Positions 22,690 through 34,149 of a stretch of 64,000 nt of DNA are shown here, one piece after another (positions within the stretch are counted from its first letter, which is position 1; each line of letters opens with the position of its first letter). The position numbers and the translations under genes were made by a program. Below the pieces are notes generated by a model that saw only the letters and a list, made by a program, of their open reading frames with translations, was not told the origin of the DNA and made no database searches. The stretch is from assembly GCA_951213105.1 (NCBI GenBank), contig OX578146.1, positions 115,346,387 through 115,410,386 of the forward strand. Direction: 5' to 3'. Source of the stretch: Amaurobius ferox. Taxonomy: Eukaryota; Arthropoda; Arachnida; Araneae; Amaurobiidae.

Positions 22690-23400
22690 AATACAGAGCC
22701 ATCAAACCAGGAAAAGAAACCTTCTTGCTAATGCTTGTCTGTCTTTCCTGACTACAGATGCTATTTTTTGCTTACGAAACCGACTTAATCTCGTTTGTTG
22801 CCAAGGATGAAGGTTATCTGAGGAGGCAGCGTCTACCCAAACAACCTGCTAGCAAGTTAATTTGTTTCCTATTGCCCACCAGTGCATAACATTTTTCAAA
22901 TAATTCGTAACTAGGTGGAAGACCAGGATTCGCTTTCTAAAAGAGAAGTGTGTGATACAATAGCTAAACAAGTCTTCCCAAATTCGAGGCCTAGCAAAAT
23001 CGCATTTCTAGCAGTCGATAACAATAAATTCACTTCATTTCATCAAAATACCGAAGACCCCTTTAAATATAATATTCACAAACAAGTATGCAAGAATTGA
23101 TAGCTTTATAGTACAGGATTAAAGCTAAAATTGCTTATTAGTAGATTGTTTAAGTAAACACTGTTTTCCCAAATTCAATTTCATTATTTAGTTTACGGTT
23201 GTACTGATGTATTGATTTTATAGAAAATAATATATTTATTACTATGTGTTAATGTTTTATGATATATCTTCCACAAAAAAGAATAAATTCTTAACTACAT
23301 ATAAAATATTTTTTGTTCTGTAGTACCTTAATTCCATGGTATTCCTTATTTAATTCAAAAACATGTTAGTAATCTATGAGAGTCATGTGAAGTCTAGCAT
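22690..23400. other. AT-rich DNA without recognised features
   Basis: A 61-codon reading frame at 22915-23100 resembles nothing I know. Confidence 0.35.
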
Positions 23401-23414
23401 TAAACATGAGCAAT

Positions 23415-23960
23415 CGGTAAAAACTAATCCGAGCGGCAGTGTTACTAGATTTGATAATACCGTCACGAACATATCTACTGGAATCGGGGATGTATTATGA
23501 GGATACAAGAATGAGGTTGAAATTTTGCATAACTAACGCTGCATTCAAAGTACCAGTAAGCCTAAATATGATTAATATACATCTAATAACACTAACTATT
23601 CTACAAGATCACAAAATAACTATCAAGATACAGGGAAAAGGCAATTCATTGGCTCAACTGATTTGCAACAATGAAGACCGTCAAGACATTGACGCATCCA
23701 CAATTCACTTTTATTCGTATCACGTAAACTCACACTAACTAAAGGAAGACCAGCTTATACACCCTCCTTGGAAAACTCGCGAAATAAAGACGAAACTCAG
23801 AAAATTCTTATCCAAACTACAAAATTCGAGAACTTATCAAAAATCGTCAATAAAAGTCCACGAAAGTTGACGATATTTCATCAAATTTGTCTCAAAGGTT
23901 CAACGACCAGAACCTTCAAAAAATAACAATGAGTACCTGTAAACGTCGTTTTCCTTGGAG
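23415..23960 (+). pseudogene. Possible non-LTR retrotransposon fragment, region between RT and RNase H
   Basis: 'LLDLIIPSRTYLLESGMYYE' followed by 'RMRLKFCITNA' resembles the 'SxxLxxESGxxPLxxRRxxLxxxY' stretch that follows the RT domain in many non-LTR elements. About 180 bp later 'DQLIHPPWKTREIK' resembles the proline/tryptophan linker before RNase H. No catalytic RNase H residues are visible and there are stops. An ordinary AT-rich frame with chance resemblance is possible. Confidence 0.28.
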
Positions 23961-24019
23961 ACCAGTGAAGACAGTTTAGGTACTCATAACCCTACCCTCT
24001 CTTTAACACCGAACATCCC

Positions 24020-24153
24020 ATAAAATACAGAGATGGTCTTCTACCAAGACAAAAGTCATTCATATCGACATCAGCTTATTGTCGTCCATAATATGGAGCT
24101 GATGTCGATATGAATGACTTTTGGCTTGGTAGAAGACCATCTCTGTATTTTAT
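24020..24153. repeat. Near-perfect 134-bp hairpin
   Basis: Arms of about 55 bases (24020-24075 and 24098-24153) are complementary with very few mismatches; the loop is about 20 bases. The left arm begins ATAAAATACAGAGATGGTCT and the right arm ends with its inverse. Long, almost unmutated arms in otherwise decayed DNA suggest recent formation or selection. Confidence 0.9.
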
Positions 24154-24159
24154 AAATAC

Positions 24160-25040
24160 CACTGTTTATACACTTCATTATAACATAAGGTCCTTCTCAG
24201 TTGTGCTAGAGTATTTGTGAAAATCATTGTCTTCGCAGAAGGGTTGAACAGCCACATTTTGTCGTGTTCTTGGAATTGTTCTTTATTAGTTTTGATGTCC
24301 AACAGGTCTCTCTCGTTAGCAATATTGACTCTCTGTCTCTACGGTTTTCTGTTGTTAGCGTCCAAACTTCAGATTACACTGTAGTTGTAGATCTTGGCCA
24401 GATAGGATAGCACTTCCATAATACAGATCTGCAAATATGAGATTTACAGGCATGCCTCAGCGCGTCAAAATGTTTAGAACAGACGGACCATCCAATGTAC
24501 GGCGCAGGATGTGAGCATAGGGGAGGAAACGAAGAATTTGGAGGTCTTATCGATCTGGTGCTACACTTACATATGATTAGAAACTATTAGATTTTCCTTT
24601 TCAATCCGGTTATTTTACATAACTAATCGCTCAAATATCCATCGCGTTTTTATGCCCAGTTATGTACTTTTTCATAAATTTGTGTATGGTTACCGATACA
24701 TGTTTAATAAAAGAGAGATGGCTATGTTATATTTTATAAGTATATTTCAAGTTTACTTCATATCGTGGTCAACAAATTCAACCATATACAACTTGATAAC
24801 AACTAAATTCAACCATAAACAACTTGATAAGTAATAATACATAAGTGTAAAAGTATCTCAAAAGTGTAATGAAATATACAAATATCATTGTATATTGCAT
24901 TTTATTTACATGCAGCAAAATGCATATTACACAAAAAAAAAATATTAGATGGGTTTCAATTTCCTTCTGTTTTCGTAATACCGTGCTGAAGAAGCGAAAC
25001 TGGCTTTATAGGACTGCAAAAAGTTTCAATTTCTATTTAT
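24160..25040. other. Unassigned DNA
   Basis: The 24200-24560 stretch has somewhat raised GC and could be a remnant of a minus-strand coding element, but no motif was recognisable. The rest is AT-rich. Confidence 0.3.
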
Positions 25041-25044
25041 ATTA

Positions 25045-26250
25045 CTAGGGGTCTCAGCCCCCTGCTCGCTAAGTTCGCCAATACTCGTAACTCGATGACG
25101 CTCGCTTCGCTAGCGCTTTCGTACCACATGCTACGCAGGCGTAAGAAGCAAATGGGTACCGTCCTTGTTACCTAACATTCACCAGCCCTAGACCTCGCTT
25201 CGCTATCTCTCCTAATCTTGCCGGCACATACGACCGTTGACGATCTCAGAATCCCGGGGCTTCGCGCTCCATTGGCTGCAGATCATTTACCTCCGTAACT
25301 GGATTCGAAAGTCGGGAGGCTTCATTTCCTACTCGCTGACGCTCGCTAAGCCCGCTTCGTGAGCATTTTCGTGCCGTCTGCTACGAAGACGTAATGCATA
25401 CTATCTGCATCGTCCGTTGTTAAACTACATTCACCAGTTCTAGAGCTCGCTTAGCAAGCTCTTTCAATTCGGACAGCGCACACGATTGCCTACGTATCCC
25501 ATGCTCGCTGAAGCTCGCAAAACCCCTGAACTCCGCCCTCCATTGACTGCCAATCATTCGCAGCTCGCTGCAGGCGTTATCTCCCCATTGAGGCTTCGTC
25601 TCTGACGCTCACCAACCCCCATAACTTCGTCAACAATGTCACCAAGCTCAGCCTCCAAATCGCTACGCTCGCCAACTCTGAATATCAATTCATGAGTTCG
25701 CTGGCTTCGTATTCTACTTCCTGGCGCTCGCTGAACCTGCATCGCAAATCATTTATTTCCACTTGCTATTAAGAACGATTGTTTACTCATTAGGAAGAAA
25801 CTGCAAAAATTCATAACTATAGGTTTTGCTGTCCCTTGTTAACTGACATTCACCAGACCTACAGCTCGCTTCATTTCAATTCGGATGGCGCATAGAATCG
25901 CCCACGTGTCCCATGCTCGATGAAGCTCGTAAAACCCCTGGACTCTGCCCTCAATTAACTGCCACTCATTCGCAGCTCGCTGCAGGCGTTATCTCCCCGT
26001 TGGAGATTCGTCTCATTATTATCTGACGGTCACTAACTACCTTAACTTCGCAAACAATGTCACCAAACTCAGCCCCAAATCGCTACGCTCGTCAACTCCG
26101 AATATCGCTTCCTGAGTTAGGAGGCTTCGTCTTCTACGTCCTGGCGCTCGATGAGCTTGCATCGCGAATCCTTTCGTGCACCTGCTATTAAGGACGATAG
26201 CTTACTGTATTAGGAAGAAATGGCAAAATTTCATAACTGCAGGTTTTGCT
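25045..26250. repeat. GC-rich tandem array with CTCGCTTCGCTAGC-type inverted words
   Basis: Anchoring on the word CATTCACCAG (25176, 25438, 25857), the region is a tandem of at least three units: the first about 262 bp between anchors, the second about 419 bp, the third about 410 bp and ending near 26250. Shared blocks include 'GCAGCTCGCTGCAGGCGTTA', 'AAATCGCTACGCTCG' and 'TATTAGGAAGAAA'. Short self-complementary words made of GCTCG, CTTCG and GCGAGC recur every few tens of bases. Base composition is unlike the flanks. Frames have stops and no product is recognised. Confidence 0.75.
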
Positions 26251-26678
26251 GCTTGTTCGCAATAGTTTCATAATATGTGTTACTCTTTTAGCATAGAGAT
26301 ACTTACAACAATAAAGCATGTAATTGTTGCGCAATATAACAATGAAATCCTGATGTTCATGACAACAATGGTTGCGAAACGCTCTGTTTGTTTGTCAAAA
26401 TAAACGATAAGTCATATGATTTTCAACATTTTACATTTTCCAATGTGCACTACTAACGTTGTAGTCATTTTAAATAAATGCCTGTACTTTTAAACTTTTT
26501 AATGCTTCAATAGCTCAGTCCTCGCCCATTTCGTAACGTTTCTGCCAGAAAGCAATCAGAAAGAAGCTAGCAATCGTTTTGACCAATTAAATCTCCCCCC
26601 CTCTGAGAAGGAAAAAATTTCATTTCAGAAGTGCATAAAAAATTGAATAACTCCTTAACCGAATCGAAATGTAAAAAA

Positions 26679-27458
26679 TCTGATGTGGGCAACACATGAC
26701 TTTCCTTATATAATGTAATGAATTTACTACTTTTACAGTAAAAAAATAGGTTTTTCTTATAGTAGATACTAATATTCTTTCCAAGATATTGAATTTTCGA
26801 CAATTAGTCGTCATTTTCTATGATTTAGCATCATTTTTATCCATTTGGCGAGATTTTCATTAATTTGGCAACATTTCAAAAAAGTCGCCAAGTTGGCGAC
26901 ATTCCGCCAAATTCGTCGCCAAAATCTCGCCAAGCGTTATGCACGAAGAAAAAAGTTATTCTTACAGCAGATAAATGACTATTGGCGTTCAAATACAAAA
27001 GTATTATTTAAAGTATGTTTTTTCATGAATGGAACGAGCTAGATCCACGAGAATGATGTCACTCAATTTATCGCATGGTATTACATATGAAAAGTGAACA
27101 TGTTTCTCAATAGCAAATTTTTTTTATATGACTTTTGATAATTTTTTTGAAAAATGTGCAATATCTCGAGAGCGGTTCATGTTAGCGTTCTAAAATTTAA
27201 ATCAATCGTATTTTAATGAAAAATTACATAAGAAATGTCTATTTGCGTAACTTTATTAGCTGTTTTGATTTTTTGACGATTTTTTCAAAATTTCATTCGA
27301 AAATTTAGGGGGATTCTGAGCATTCGATTACGTATAAAAACAATAGGCTTCCAGTGTTTACGGATTGTGATTTTTGTACCAAATTTTGTTCGAATCGGTC
27401 CATTCGTTCGTCAGTTATCGTCTCCACAGGCTCACTGACACACACACACACACACATA

Positions 27459-27506
<48 letters not shown>

Positions 27507-27652
27507 CACATACACACACACAGACATCACTTCAAAAATGTTTGATTCGTGATCAGGGATACTTGAAACGTGCTCTCCCTTCGAAAACTCGAATTCGAAT
27601 TTTCGACCCCGTCACAATACTTTCCTTATACATTATGTATATAAGGAAAGTA
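26679..27652 (+). mobile_element. Family A Helitron-like element, copy A2 (full length)
   Basis: It starts TCTGATGTGGGCAACACATG after A6 and ends at the hairpin 27619-27651 (ACTTTCCTTATACAT / ATGTATATAAGGAAAGT). Internal order: 'CCAAGATATTGAATTTTCG' (26783), TCGCCAA/TTGGCGA boxes with palindrome GTCGCCAAGTTGGCGAC (26884-26900), 'GAACGAGCTAGATCCACGAG' (27031), 'AATATCTCGAGAGCGGTTCA' (27161), the (CA)n tract (27438-27520) and 'GTGCTCTCCCTTCGAAAACT'. No target-site duplication is evident. A useful reference copy. Confidence 0.87.
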
Positions 27653-27654
27653 AA

Positions 27655-27962
27655 AAGGGGCCCGGACCTGCAAAAATTCAACTATGTAGGTACATGTCAA
27701 CAAAAATTGGAGGTTTTCCTATTGCTAGTCTGTCCAGGACGCGAACTCGCAGTTCAAAAACTCTTCCTTTGATTTTGACATTAAATATTTCCTAAGCTAA
27801 ACTTTAAATTAAAAAACGGTTTATATCAGTTTTTCCCCTTAATATTTCTCTACAAATGTACCAACTTTAATATTTTTATATACTATAGATTTTGCGGTAC
27901 ATCACAGAGAAACTTGAGAAATGCGAAATTTGCCAAACAGCGACAGAGGCGGCTGCTACTTT
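27655..27962. repeat. Repeat family D segment between two inverted A copies
   Basis: It begins 'AAAGGGGCCCGGACCTGCAA' and ends 'GGCGGCTGCTACTTTTT', sharing those edges and the 'TTTCTCTACAAATGTACCAA' core with 5270-5700. It fills exactly the gap between copies A2 (+) and A3 (-). Confidence 0.6.
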
Positions 27963-27963
27963 T

Positions 27964-28093
27964 TACTTTCCTTATATACATAATGTATAAGGAAAGTATT
28001 GTGACGGGGTCGAAAATTCGAATTCGAGTTTTCGACGGGAGAGCACGTTTCAAGCATCTCTCATCACGAATCAAACATTTTTGAAGTGATGTC

Positions 28094-28129
<36 letters not shown>

Positions 28130-28904
28130 TGTGTGTCAGTGAGTCTGTGGAGACGATAACTGACGAACGAATGGACCGATTTGAACGAAATTTGGTACAA
28201 AAATCACAATCCGTAAACACTGGCAGTCTATTGGTTTTATATGCAATCGAATGTTCAGAACCCTCCTAAATTTTCGAGTGAAATTTTGAAAAAATCGTCA
28301 AAGCATCAAAACCGCTAATAAATTTAGGCAAATAGACATTTCTTATGTAATTTTTTATTAGAAAACGATTGACATAAATTTTGGAAAGCTAACATGAACC
28401 GTTCTCGAGATATTGCACATTTTTTAAAAAAATCATCAAAAAGTCATGTAAAACAAAAAGAAAATATTTCCTATTGAGAAACATGTTCACTTTTCACTTG
28501 TAATAGGATGCGATAAATTTGACGACATCATTCTCGTGGATCTAGCTCGTTCCATTCATGAAGACAGATAGTTTGAGTAATACGTTTGTATTTGAACGCT
28601 TATAGTTATTTTTCTGCTGTGAGAATTACTTATCTCTTCGTCCATAACGCTTGGCGAGATTTTGGCGACGAATTTTGCGGAATGTTGCCAACTTGGCGAC
28701 CTTTTCAAATGTTGCCAAATTAACGAAAATCTCGCCAAATGGATAAAAACGACGCTAAATCAATGAAAGTGACAACTAATTGAAGAAAATTCAATATCTT
28801 GGAAAGAATATAAGTATCTACTATAAGAATAACCTCTTTTTTAACTGCAAAAGTAGTAAATTCATTGCATTATATTAGGAAAGTCATATGCTGTCCACAT
28901 CAGA
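27964..28904 (-). mobile_element. Family A element, copy A3 (inverted relative to A2)
   Basis: The 3' hairpin is at 27965-27997 and the 5' start (minus strand TCTGATGTGGACAGCATATG) ends at 28904. The (TG)n tract is at 28092-28130 and the TCGCCAA box region at 28650-28740. With A2 it makes inverted arms of about 940 bp around a 310-bp family D centre. Confidence 0.87.
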
Positions 28905-29520
28905 TTTTTTTTAATATAGAGAGATTCATTGCATTTTTACGAAATTTTCCCAGTTGTGCTATCGAAATTCACCCCCCGGATACAACAGCCAAATTTGTCA
29001 GTCCAACCGTCCCACTTGGCGACAAACTTGGCGAATTTGAGAATGTTGCCAAATTGATTAAAATGTTGTCATATTAACAGCAATGCTAGCAAATCGATAA
29101 AAATGTCGCCAAATTGATTAAAATGTTGCCATATTAACAGCAATGCTAGCAAATCGATAAAAATGTCGCCAAATCGATAATAAAGAAGCAAAATCCCTAA
29201 AGTAATTAATTGTTGAAAGGGGATAATATTGTAATGATGTTTCGGCAGCATTTAGCTGGCAGTCCAACTGTCCCACTTATCGCAATTTTGGCGAGTTTCT
29301 TTAAATATCTCAAAATTGTACAAAATATCACAAAAATTAACGAAAATGTCACCAAATCGATGAAAATCCAATATCTTGAAAAGGATATAAGAATCTATTA
29401 TAAGAAAAGCCATTCTCTTTTTGTCCGTCCGTGACGTTTGGCAAAGAATTTGGCGGCGGGATGTCGCAAATGTCGCCAAATTGATAAAAATGGCCCCAAA
29501 TGGGAGGTAATATTTAGCAA
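28905..29520. repeat. TCGCCAA-box array with a 60-bp tandem duplication
   Basis: Words of the type TCGCCAAAT and TTGGCGA occur repeatedly, as in the A core, but expanded. Positions 29053-29112 and 29113-29172 are an almost identical 60-bp tandem pair containing 'CATATTAACAGCAATGCTAG'. The phrase 'GCAGTCCAACTGTCCCACTT' near 29257 echoes 'GTCAGTCCAACCGTCCCACT' near 28997, indicating a larger internal duplication of about 260 bp. No element end is visible; probably a rearranged A-related sequence. Confidence 0.6.
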
Positions 29521-31297
29521 ATTTTGAATTCCGTCATATGACGGGCATACCTTCTAAGTAACTTAATATTCATTCTGATAATGAGTGTGATACAAGTAAA
29601 ACTAAACAATCTGTAAAATGAATGTATGAGAAAGTTGAGTTAACACTCCCACTCCTGATATATGTTACTGTTTTCTTGTGAATATTAAAAATCAATAGAT
29701 AATGCCATGTGTTAGATTTATCATGTTTAGAAGGTGGATATATATTATAGTATTTACATCATTACATCATGACGGATAGTATTTTACGTCAAAGCACCAA
29801 AATTTCTGCAAAGATTTCGTATATTATAGAAACACCGCCCGGGTATTATGTTTAAACGAAGATATTATTTTATCGGTTTTGGCAGGATTTCTTTTTATTC
29901 TAACAAAATATGAAATATTTTAAAACTTACATATGAAGTTCTTCGAACACGTGCTTTTTCCCCCAATTTATTCTTTAAAGTAATGCTTCTCAATATTTAA
30001 AAAAAAATGGATAATGTCGTGTCACATTAATTTGCTAGAATCCTTGAAATAGTTTAGAAACATTGGCATATAACCAGAATCAACTAAGGTCAAGATATAG
30101 AAATGTTCCACCTTTGCATTCGTAAGTGGTAATTAATATTTAAATGGGTATTTCCCTAAATACAATACCAGAAATCGAATTAGGTTTGTAACGGCATTTT
30201 TAAATTTACTCATTTATCATTTTTAATCAAATATGCAACGCAATTAACGTCAAACAAAGCAGACATTGCAGAAATTTGATTCATCTCACACTGCAGAGAT
30301 CAATATGCATTTTACATTTAAAGATGATGCATTACTGAAATTGACGTATTTAAAGACAACATTCCTCAGATTTATTTCGTTGAAGTTTGAAACATGTTTT
30401 AGTCATGATAAATGCACAAAACGCCGATGAAACAATTAGTTTAGTAATTGAAGTGTTCTTTAACTTATTTATATGTGGATTGGTATGTTTAATGTTGTGT
30501 AAAGTATTATATTTAACTTCAGCCGCTATAAAAACAATTCGCCATAGTCGCAGGTCAGGTTTTAGGTTTTGATCCACCCTCAGCCCCTCCCATTCATTTT
30601 CCGATTAACATTTGCAAGCTACATTGTAATAAAAAAAAGCTGATAAATTGCCATTTTAATGAATTTTGGTCCAAATGATTGTCTTGTGAATGAATCATTT
30701 TTAGGGTATTAAATCTCGATTTTCTTTTCAGATTTAAATAAAATAATGTACAATATCTCAAGAAAGAACCACGTTAACGTTATACAAATTATATTATTTG
30801 ACTTCAAATTATAAAAAGTCTGTGTCCAACGCATAATATTATAGATTAACAAATTTCGTTATTTAAAAAAAAAAACAATAACACAAATTGGACCATAAAT
30901 CTCGCTGAAGATCAATAGAATTTTTGTTGATACCTAGAAAAATTAACATATAAAATTTCGTACAATTCGCTTCTCTAGAGCTATATATAGCTCTCCATTG
31001 AGATAAAATACTGTTTTTAATATCTAAAGAAAAACACGCTATAACTACAAACTATTTTGTCCATGTATTTCTAGGTAAAAATATTTACAAACCGACTGAA
31101 ACAAGATTATATGCAGTGGTATGTTACCACATGACTATGCCAACAATTCTGCTATTATTTCTTTTCGCGCGTATTGAGCTCAGAAAGCACAAGGGAATTT
31201 TGCATTTTATTATATTTCTTAAATAACTCAACTAAATGATATTAAATTTGTTAAACAATTCGACAATTACAGAACTGTGATTGTCTCGGTAATATTT
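29521..31297. other. AT-rich DNA without recognised features
   Basis: Contains an 'AATATCTCAAGAAAGAACCA' word near 30751 that may be a relic of an A- or B-like core. Otherwise no feature supported. Confidence 0.4.
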
Positions 31298-31298
31298 T

Positions 31299-32202
31299 TA
31301 TTTTCCTTATATACATAATGTATAAGGAAAGTATTGTGACGGGGTCGAAAATTCGAATTCGAGTTTTCGACGGGAGAGCACGTTTCAAGCATCTCTGATC
31401 ACGAATCAAGCATTTTTGAAGTGTTGTCTGTGTGTGTATGTGTGTGTGTGGGGGGGGGGGGGGTGTATGTATCAGTGAGTCTGTGGAGACGATAACTCAC
31501 GAACGAATGGACCGATCCGAACGAAATTTGGTACAAATATCACAATCCGTAAACACTGGAAGCCTATTGTTTTTATACGCAATCGAATGGTCAGAACCCC
31601 CTAAATGTTCGAGTGAAATTTTGAAAACATCGTCAAAAAATCAAAACCGCTAATAAAGTTAAGCAAATAGACATTTCTTATGTAATTTTTCATTAGAAAC
31701 CGATTGACATAAATTTTAGAACGCTAACACGAACCGTTCTCGAGATATTGCATATTTTTCAACAAAATTATCAAAAAGTCATATAAAATAAAAAAAAATA
31801 ATTCCTATTGAGAAACTTGTTCACTTTTCATATGTAATACCATGCGATAAATTGGGTGACATCATTCTCGTGGATCTAGCTCGTTCCATTCATGGGAAAA
31901 AATACTTTGAGTACTACTTTTGTATTTGAACGCCAATAGTCATTTATCTGCTGTAAGAATAACTTATCTCTCCTTACGTAACACTTGGCGAGATTTTGAC
32001 GACGACTTTTTTAAATGTCGCCAAATTAACGAAATCTCGCCAAATGGTTAGAAATGACGTAAATCAATGAAAATGACGACTAATTGATGAAAATTCAATA
32101 TCTTGAAAAGAATATAAATATCTACTATGAGCTATTTTTTGCTGTAAAGTGTAGTAAATTCATTGCATTATATAAGGAAAGTCATGTGCTGCCCACATCA
32201 GA
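31299..32202 (-). mobile_element. Family A element, copy A4
   Basis: The hairpin end at 31300-31332 begins TATTTTCC rather than TACTTTCC, a mismatch in the stem. The 5' start (minus strand TCTGATGTGGGCAGCACATG) is at 32202. The microsatellite is short TG with a G13 run at about 31450. Much of the box cluster has been lost. Confidence 0.85.
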
Positions 32203-32470
32203 TTTTTTATCGATGTGAAAAATAGTTAACATATGGAGGGAAATCTTAAGTACGAAGAGTCAACTATTTTAGTACCCCAAACCCTTCCTGTAGAAATCTG
32301 GCGGGATGACCGTTCCCCAAAATGTGCATACACAGGCGGCGCCACGGCGGATGGTAGGAGTTCGTCAGTGCCCTCATTACAAATTTGACAAACACTCCAT
32401 TTTACATAACTGCCCATTATTCCAACAATTTCAGGTTCCTCTCTCTTTCTTACGTCATTATTTTATTTAT
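32203..32470. other. Spacer between copies A4 and A5
   Basis: A 268-bp segment of higher GC in its centre (32290-32370, 'CAGGCGGCGCCACGGCGG'). A minus-strand frame contains a C-x-x-C pair ('SVCQICNEG') but no family was recognised. Confidence 0.3.
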
Positions 32471-32596
32471 TACTTTCCTTATATACATAATGTATAAGGA
32501 AAGTATTGTGACGGGATCGAAAATTCGAATTCGAGTTTTCGACGGGAGAGCACGTTTCAAGCATCCTTGATCACGAATCAAAAATTTTTGAAGCGA

Positions 32597-32632
<36 letters not shown>

Positions 32633-33359
32633 AGTGAGTCTGTGGAGACGATAACTGACGAACGCATGGACAGATTCGAACGAAATTTGGTACAAAAATC
32701 ACAATCCGTAAGCACTGGAAGCCTCCGGTTTTTATATGCCATCGAATGTTCAGAACTCCCCTAAGTTTTCGAGTGAAATTTTGAAAAAATCGTTAAAAAA
32801 TCAAAGCTACTAATAAAGTTACGCAAATAGATATTTCTTACATAATTTTTCATTAGAAAACGATTGACATAAATTTTAGAATGCATTGGATGAACCATTC
32901 ACGAGATATTGCACATTTTTAAAAAAAATTATCAAAACATCATATAAAATAAAAATAAAAATATTACTTATTGAGAAACATGTTCACTTATCATGTGTAA
33001 TACCATGCGATAAATTCGGTGGCATCCTTCTAGTGGAACTAGCTCGTTCCATTCAGGAAAAACGATACTTTGAGTAATACTTTTACATTTGAACGCCAAT
33101 AGTCATTTATCATCTGCTGTAAGAATAACTTATTTCTCCATCCATAACGCTTGGCGAGATATTGGTGACTAATTTGGCGGAATGTCGCCAACTTGGTGAC
33201 TTTTTTAAATGTTGCCAAATTAACAAAAATCGACGACTAATTGAAGAAAATTCAATATCTTGGAAAAATATAAATATCTACTATAAAAATAATCTATTTT
33301 TTTTACTGTAAAAGTAGTAAGTCATTATATAAGGAAAGTTATGTGCTGCCCACATCAGA
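32471..33359 (-). mobile_element. Family A element, copy A5
   Basis: The hairpin is at 32472-32504 and the 5' start (minus strand TCTGATGTGGGCAGCACATA) is at 33359. Same orientation as A4, 268 bp away. (TG)n at 32600-32630. The TCGCCAA boxes are partly lost near 33220. Confidence 0.86.
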
Positions 33360-33369
33360 TTTTTTTTTT

Positions 33370-34020
33370 CGGTTCGGAAAATACTAATGGTCTTTTGCAT
33401 TTTCTTTATTGTTTACTTCGTATCAGACTCTGCAGATCTCAGAGATTGAATTTCATTGCAAGATCATGCATGTAAATCCAAATTAGGCGCTTCATTTTTT
33501 CATTTTTATTTTTACATATTTTTAACTGGAAAACGTCGACCCCAATTTGTTTTAAACTTGCACCAAATTAAGTATATTAAAATAATTTCATATCAGTTAT
33601 TCAGTAATGAACTTAGTGTAACACGAATGTATCATGCCCAATCTGCGCATTTAGAACTAGCCATTTTTTTCAACACCGACGTCAAAATGCGAGGGAAGTC
33701 AGGAGAACAGCAACGTAACACAAACCCACTTGTTTTATTATGCTTCAAAATTTTCGAAAAATGGAGAGCCTGTCCGATATTGATGATGAAAACCAATACG
33801 TTCACCAATAATTGTTCGAAATTTCACTGGGATAGCTCGATTTCTTAGAATGGCTGAGAAGGAGATGCACATACATCATTGAAAAAATTGTTAATTCGTA
33901 TTCAGGACTTATCCATCGAAATTTGCATGTTGTATGTTCCGCCGTATCACAATACTCACAATACTTTCCCCTTACTTTCCCTGTAAGGTATTACCATCAG
34001 ACTATATTCGGGGCCGATTC
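33370..34020. other. Unassigned DNA
   Basis: A 130-codon frame at 33456-33848 has no recognised motif and AT-driven composition. Near 33958-33990 'ACAATACTTTCCCCTTACTT' and 'TCCCTGTAAGGTATTACC' resemble a scrambled family B hairpin end. Confidence 0.3.
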
Positions 34021-34028
34021 TAATTAAA

Positions 34029-34148
34029 CATCGCTTTTCATTTCAGCCACCGATTGCAGAAGCATCACTTCTAATTTCAACCACCGATTACAGAAACATT
34101 GCTTGTAATTTCAGCCGGCGATTAAAGAAACATCGCTTCTAATTCCAG
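34029..34148. repeat. 34-bp tandem repeat, about 3.5 units
   Basis: Units start at 34029, 34063, 34097 and 34131 with 'CATCGCTT' or a variant and contain 'TTTCAGCCACCGATT'. Units differ at several positions. Confidence 0.85.
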
Positions 34149-34149
34149 A

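Noticed and set aside
22915..23100. Small gene of 61 codons
   Set aside because: No motif recognised and the flanks show nothing gene-like.
25045..26250. Bacterial origin or contamination of the GC-rich block
   Set aside because: No bacterial gene is readable. The sequence is a tandem repeat that grades into AT-rich flanks, and similar words occur at 5025-5245.
29053..29172. CRISPR-like array
   Set aside because: The repeats are contiguous tandem units without unique spacers, and the window is eukaryotic. The same holds for 34029-34148, 58269-58345 and 63919-64000.
33456..33848. 130-codon open frame as a host gene
   Set aside because: No recognisable domain, AT-driven composition, no codon pattern or splice context supporting it.
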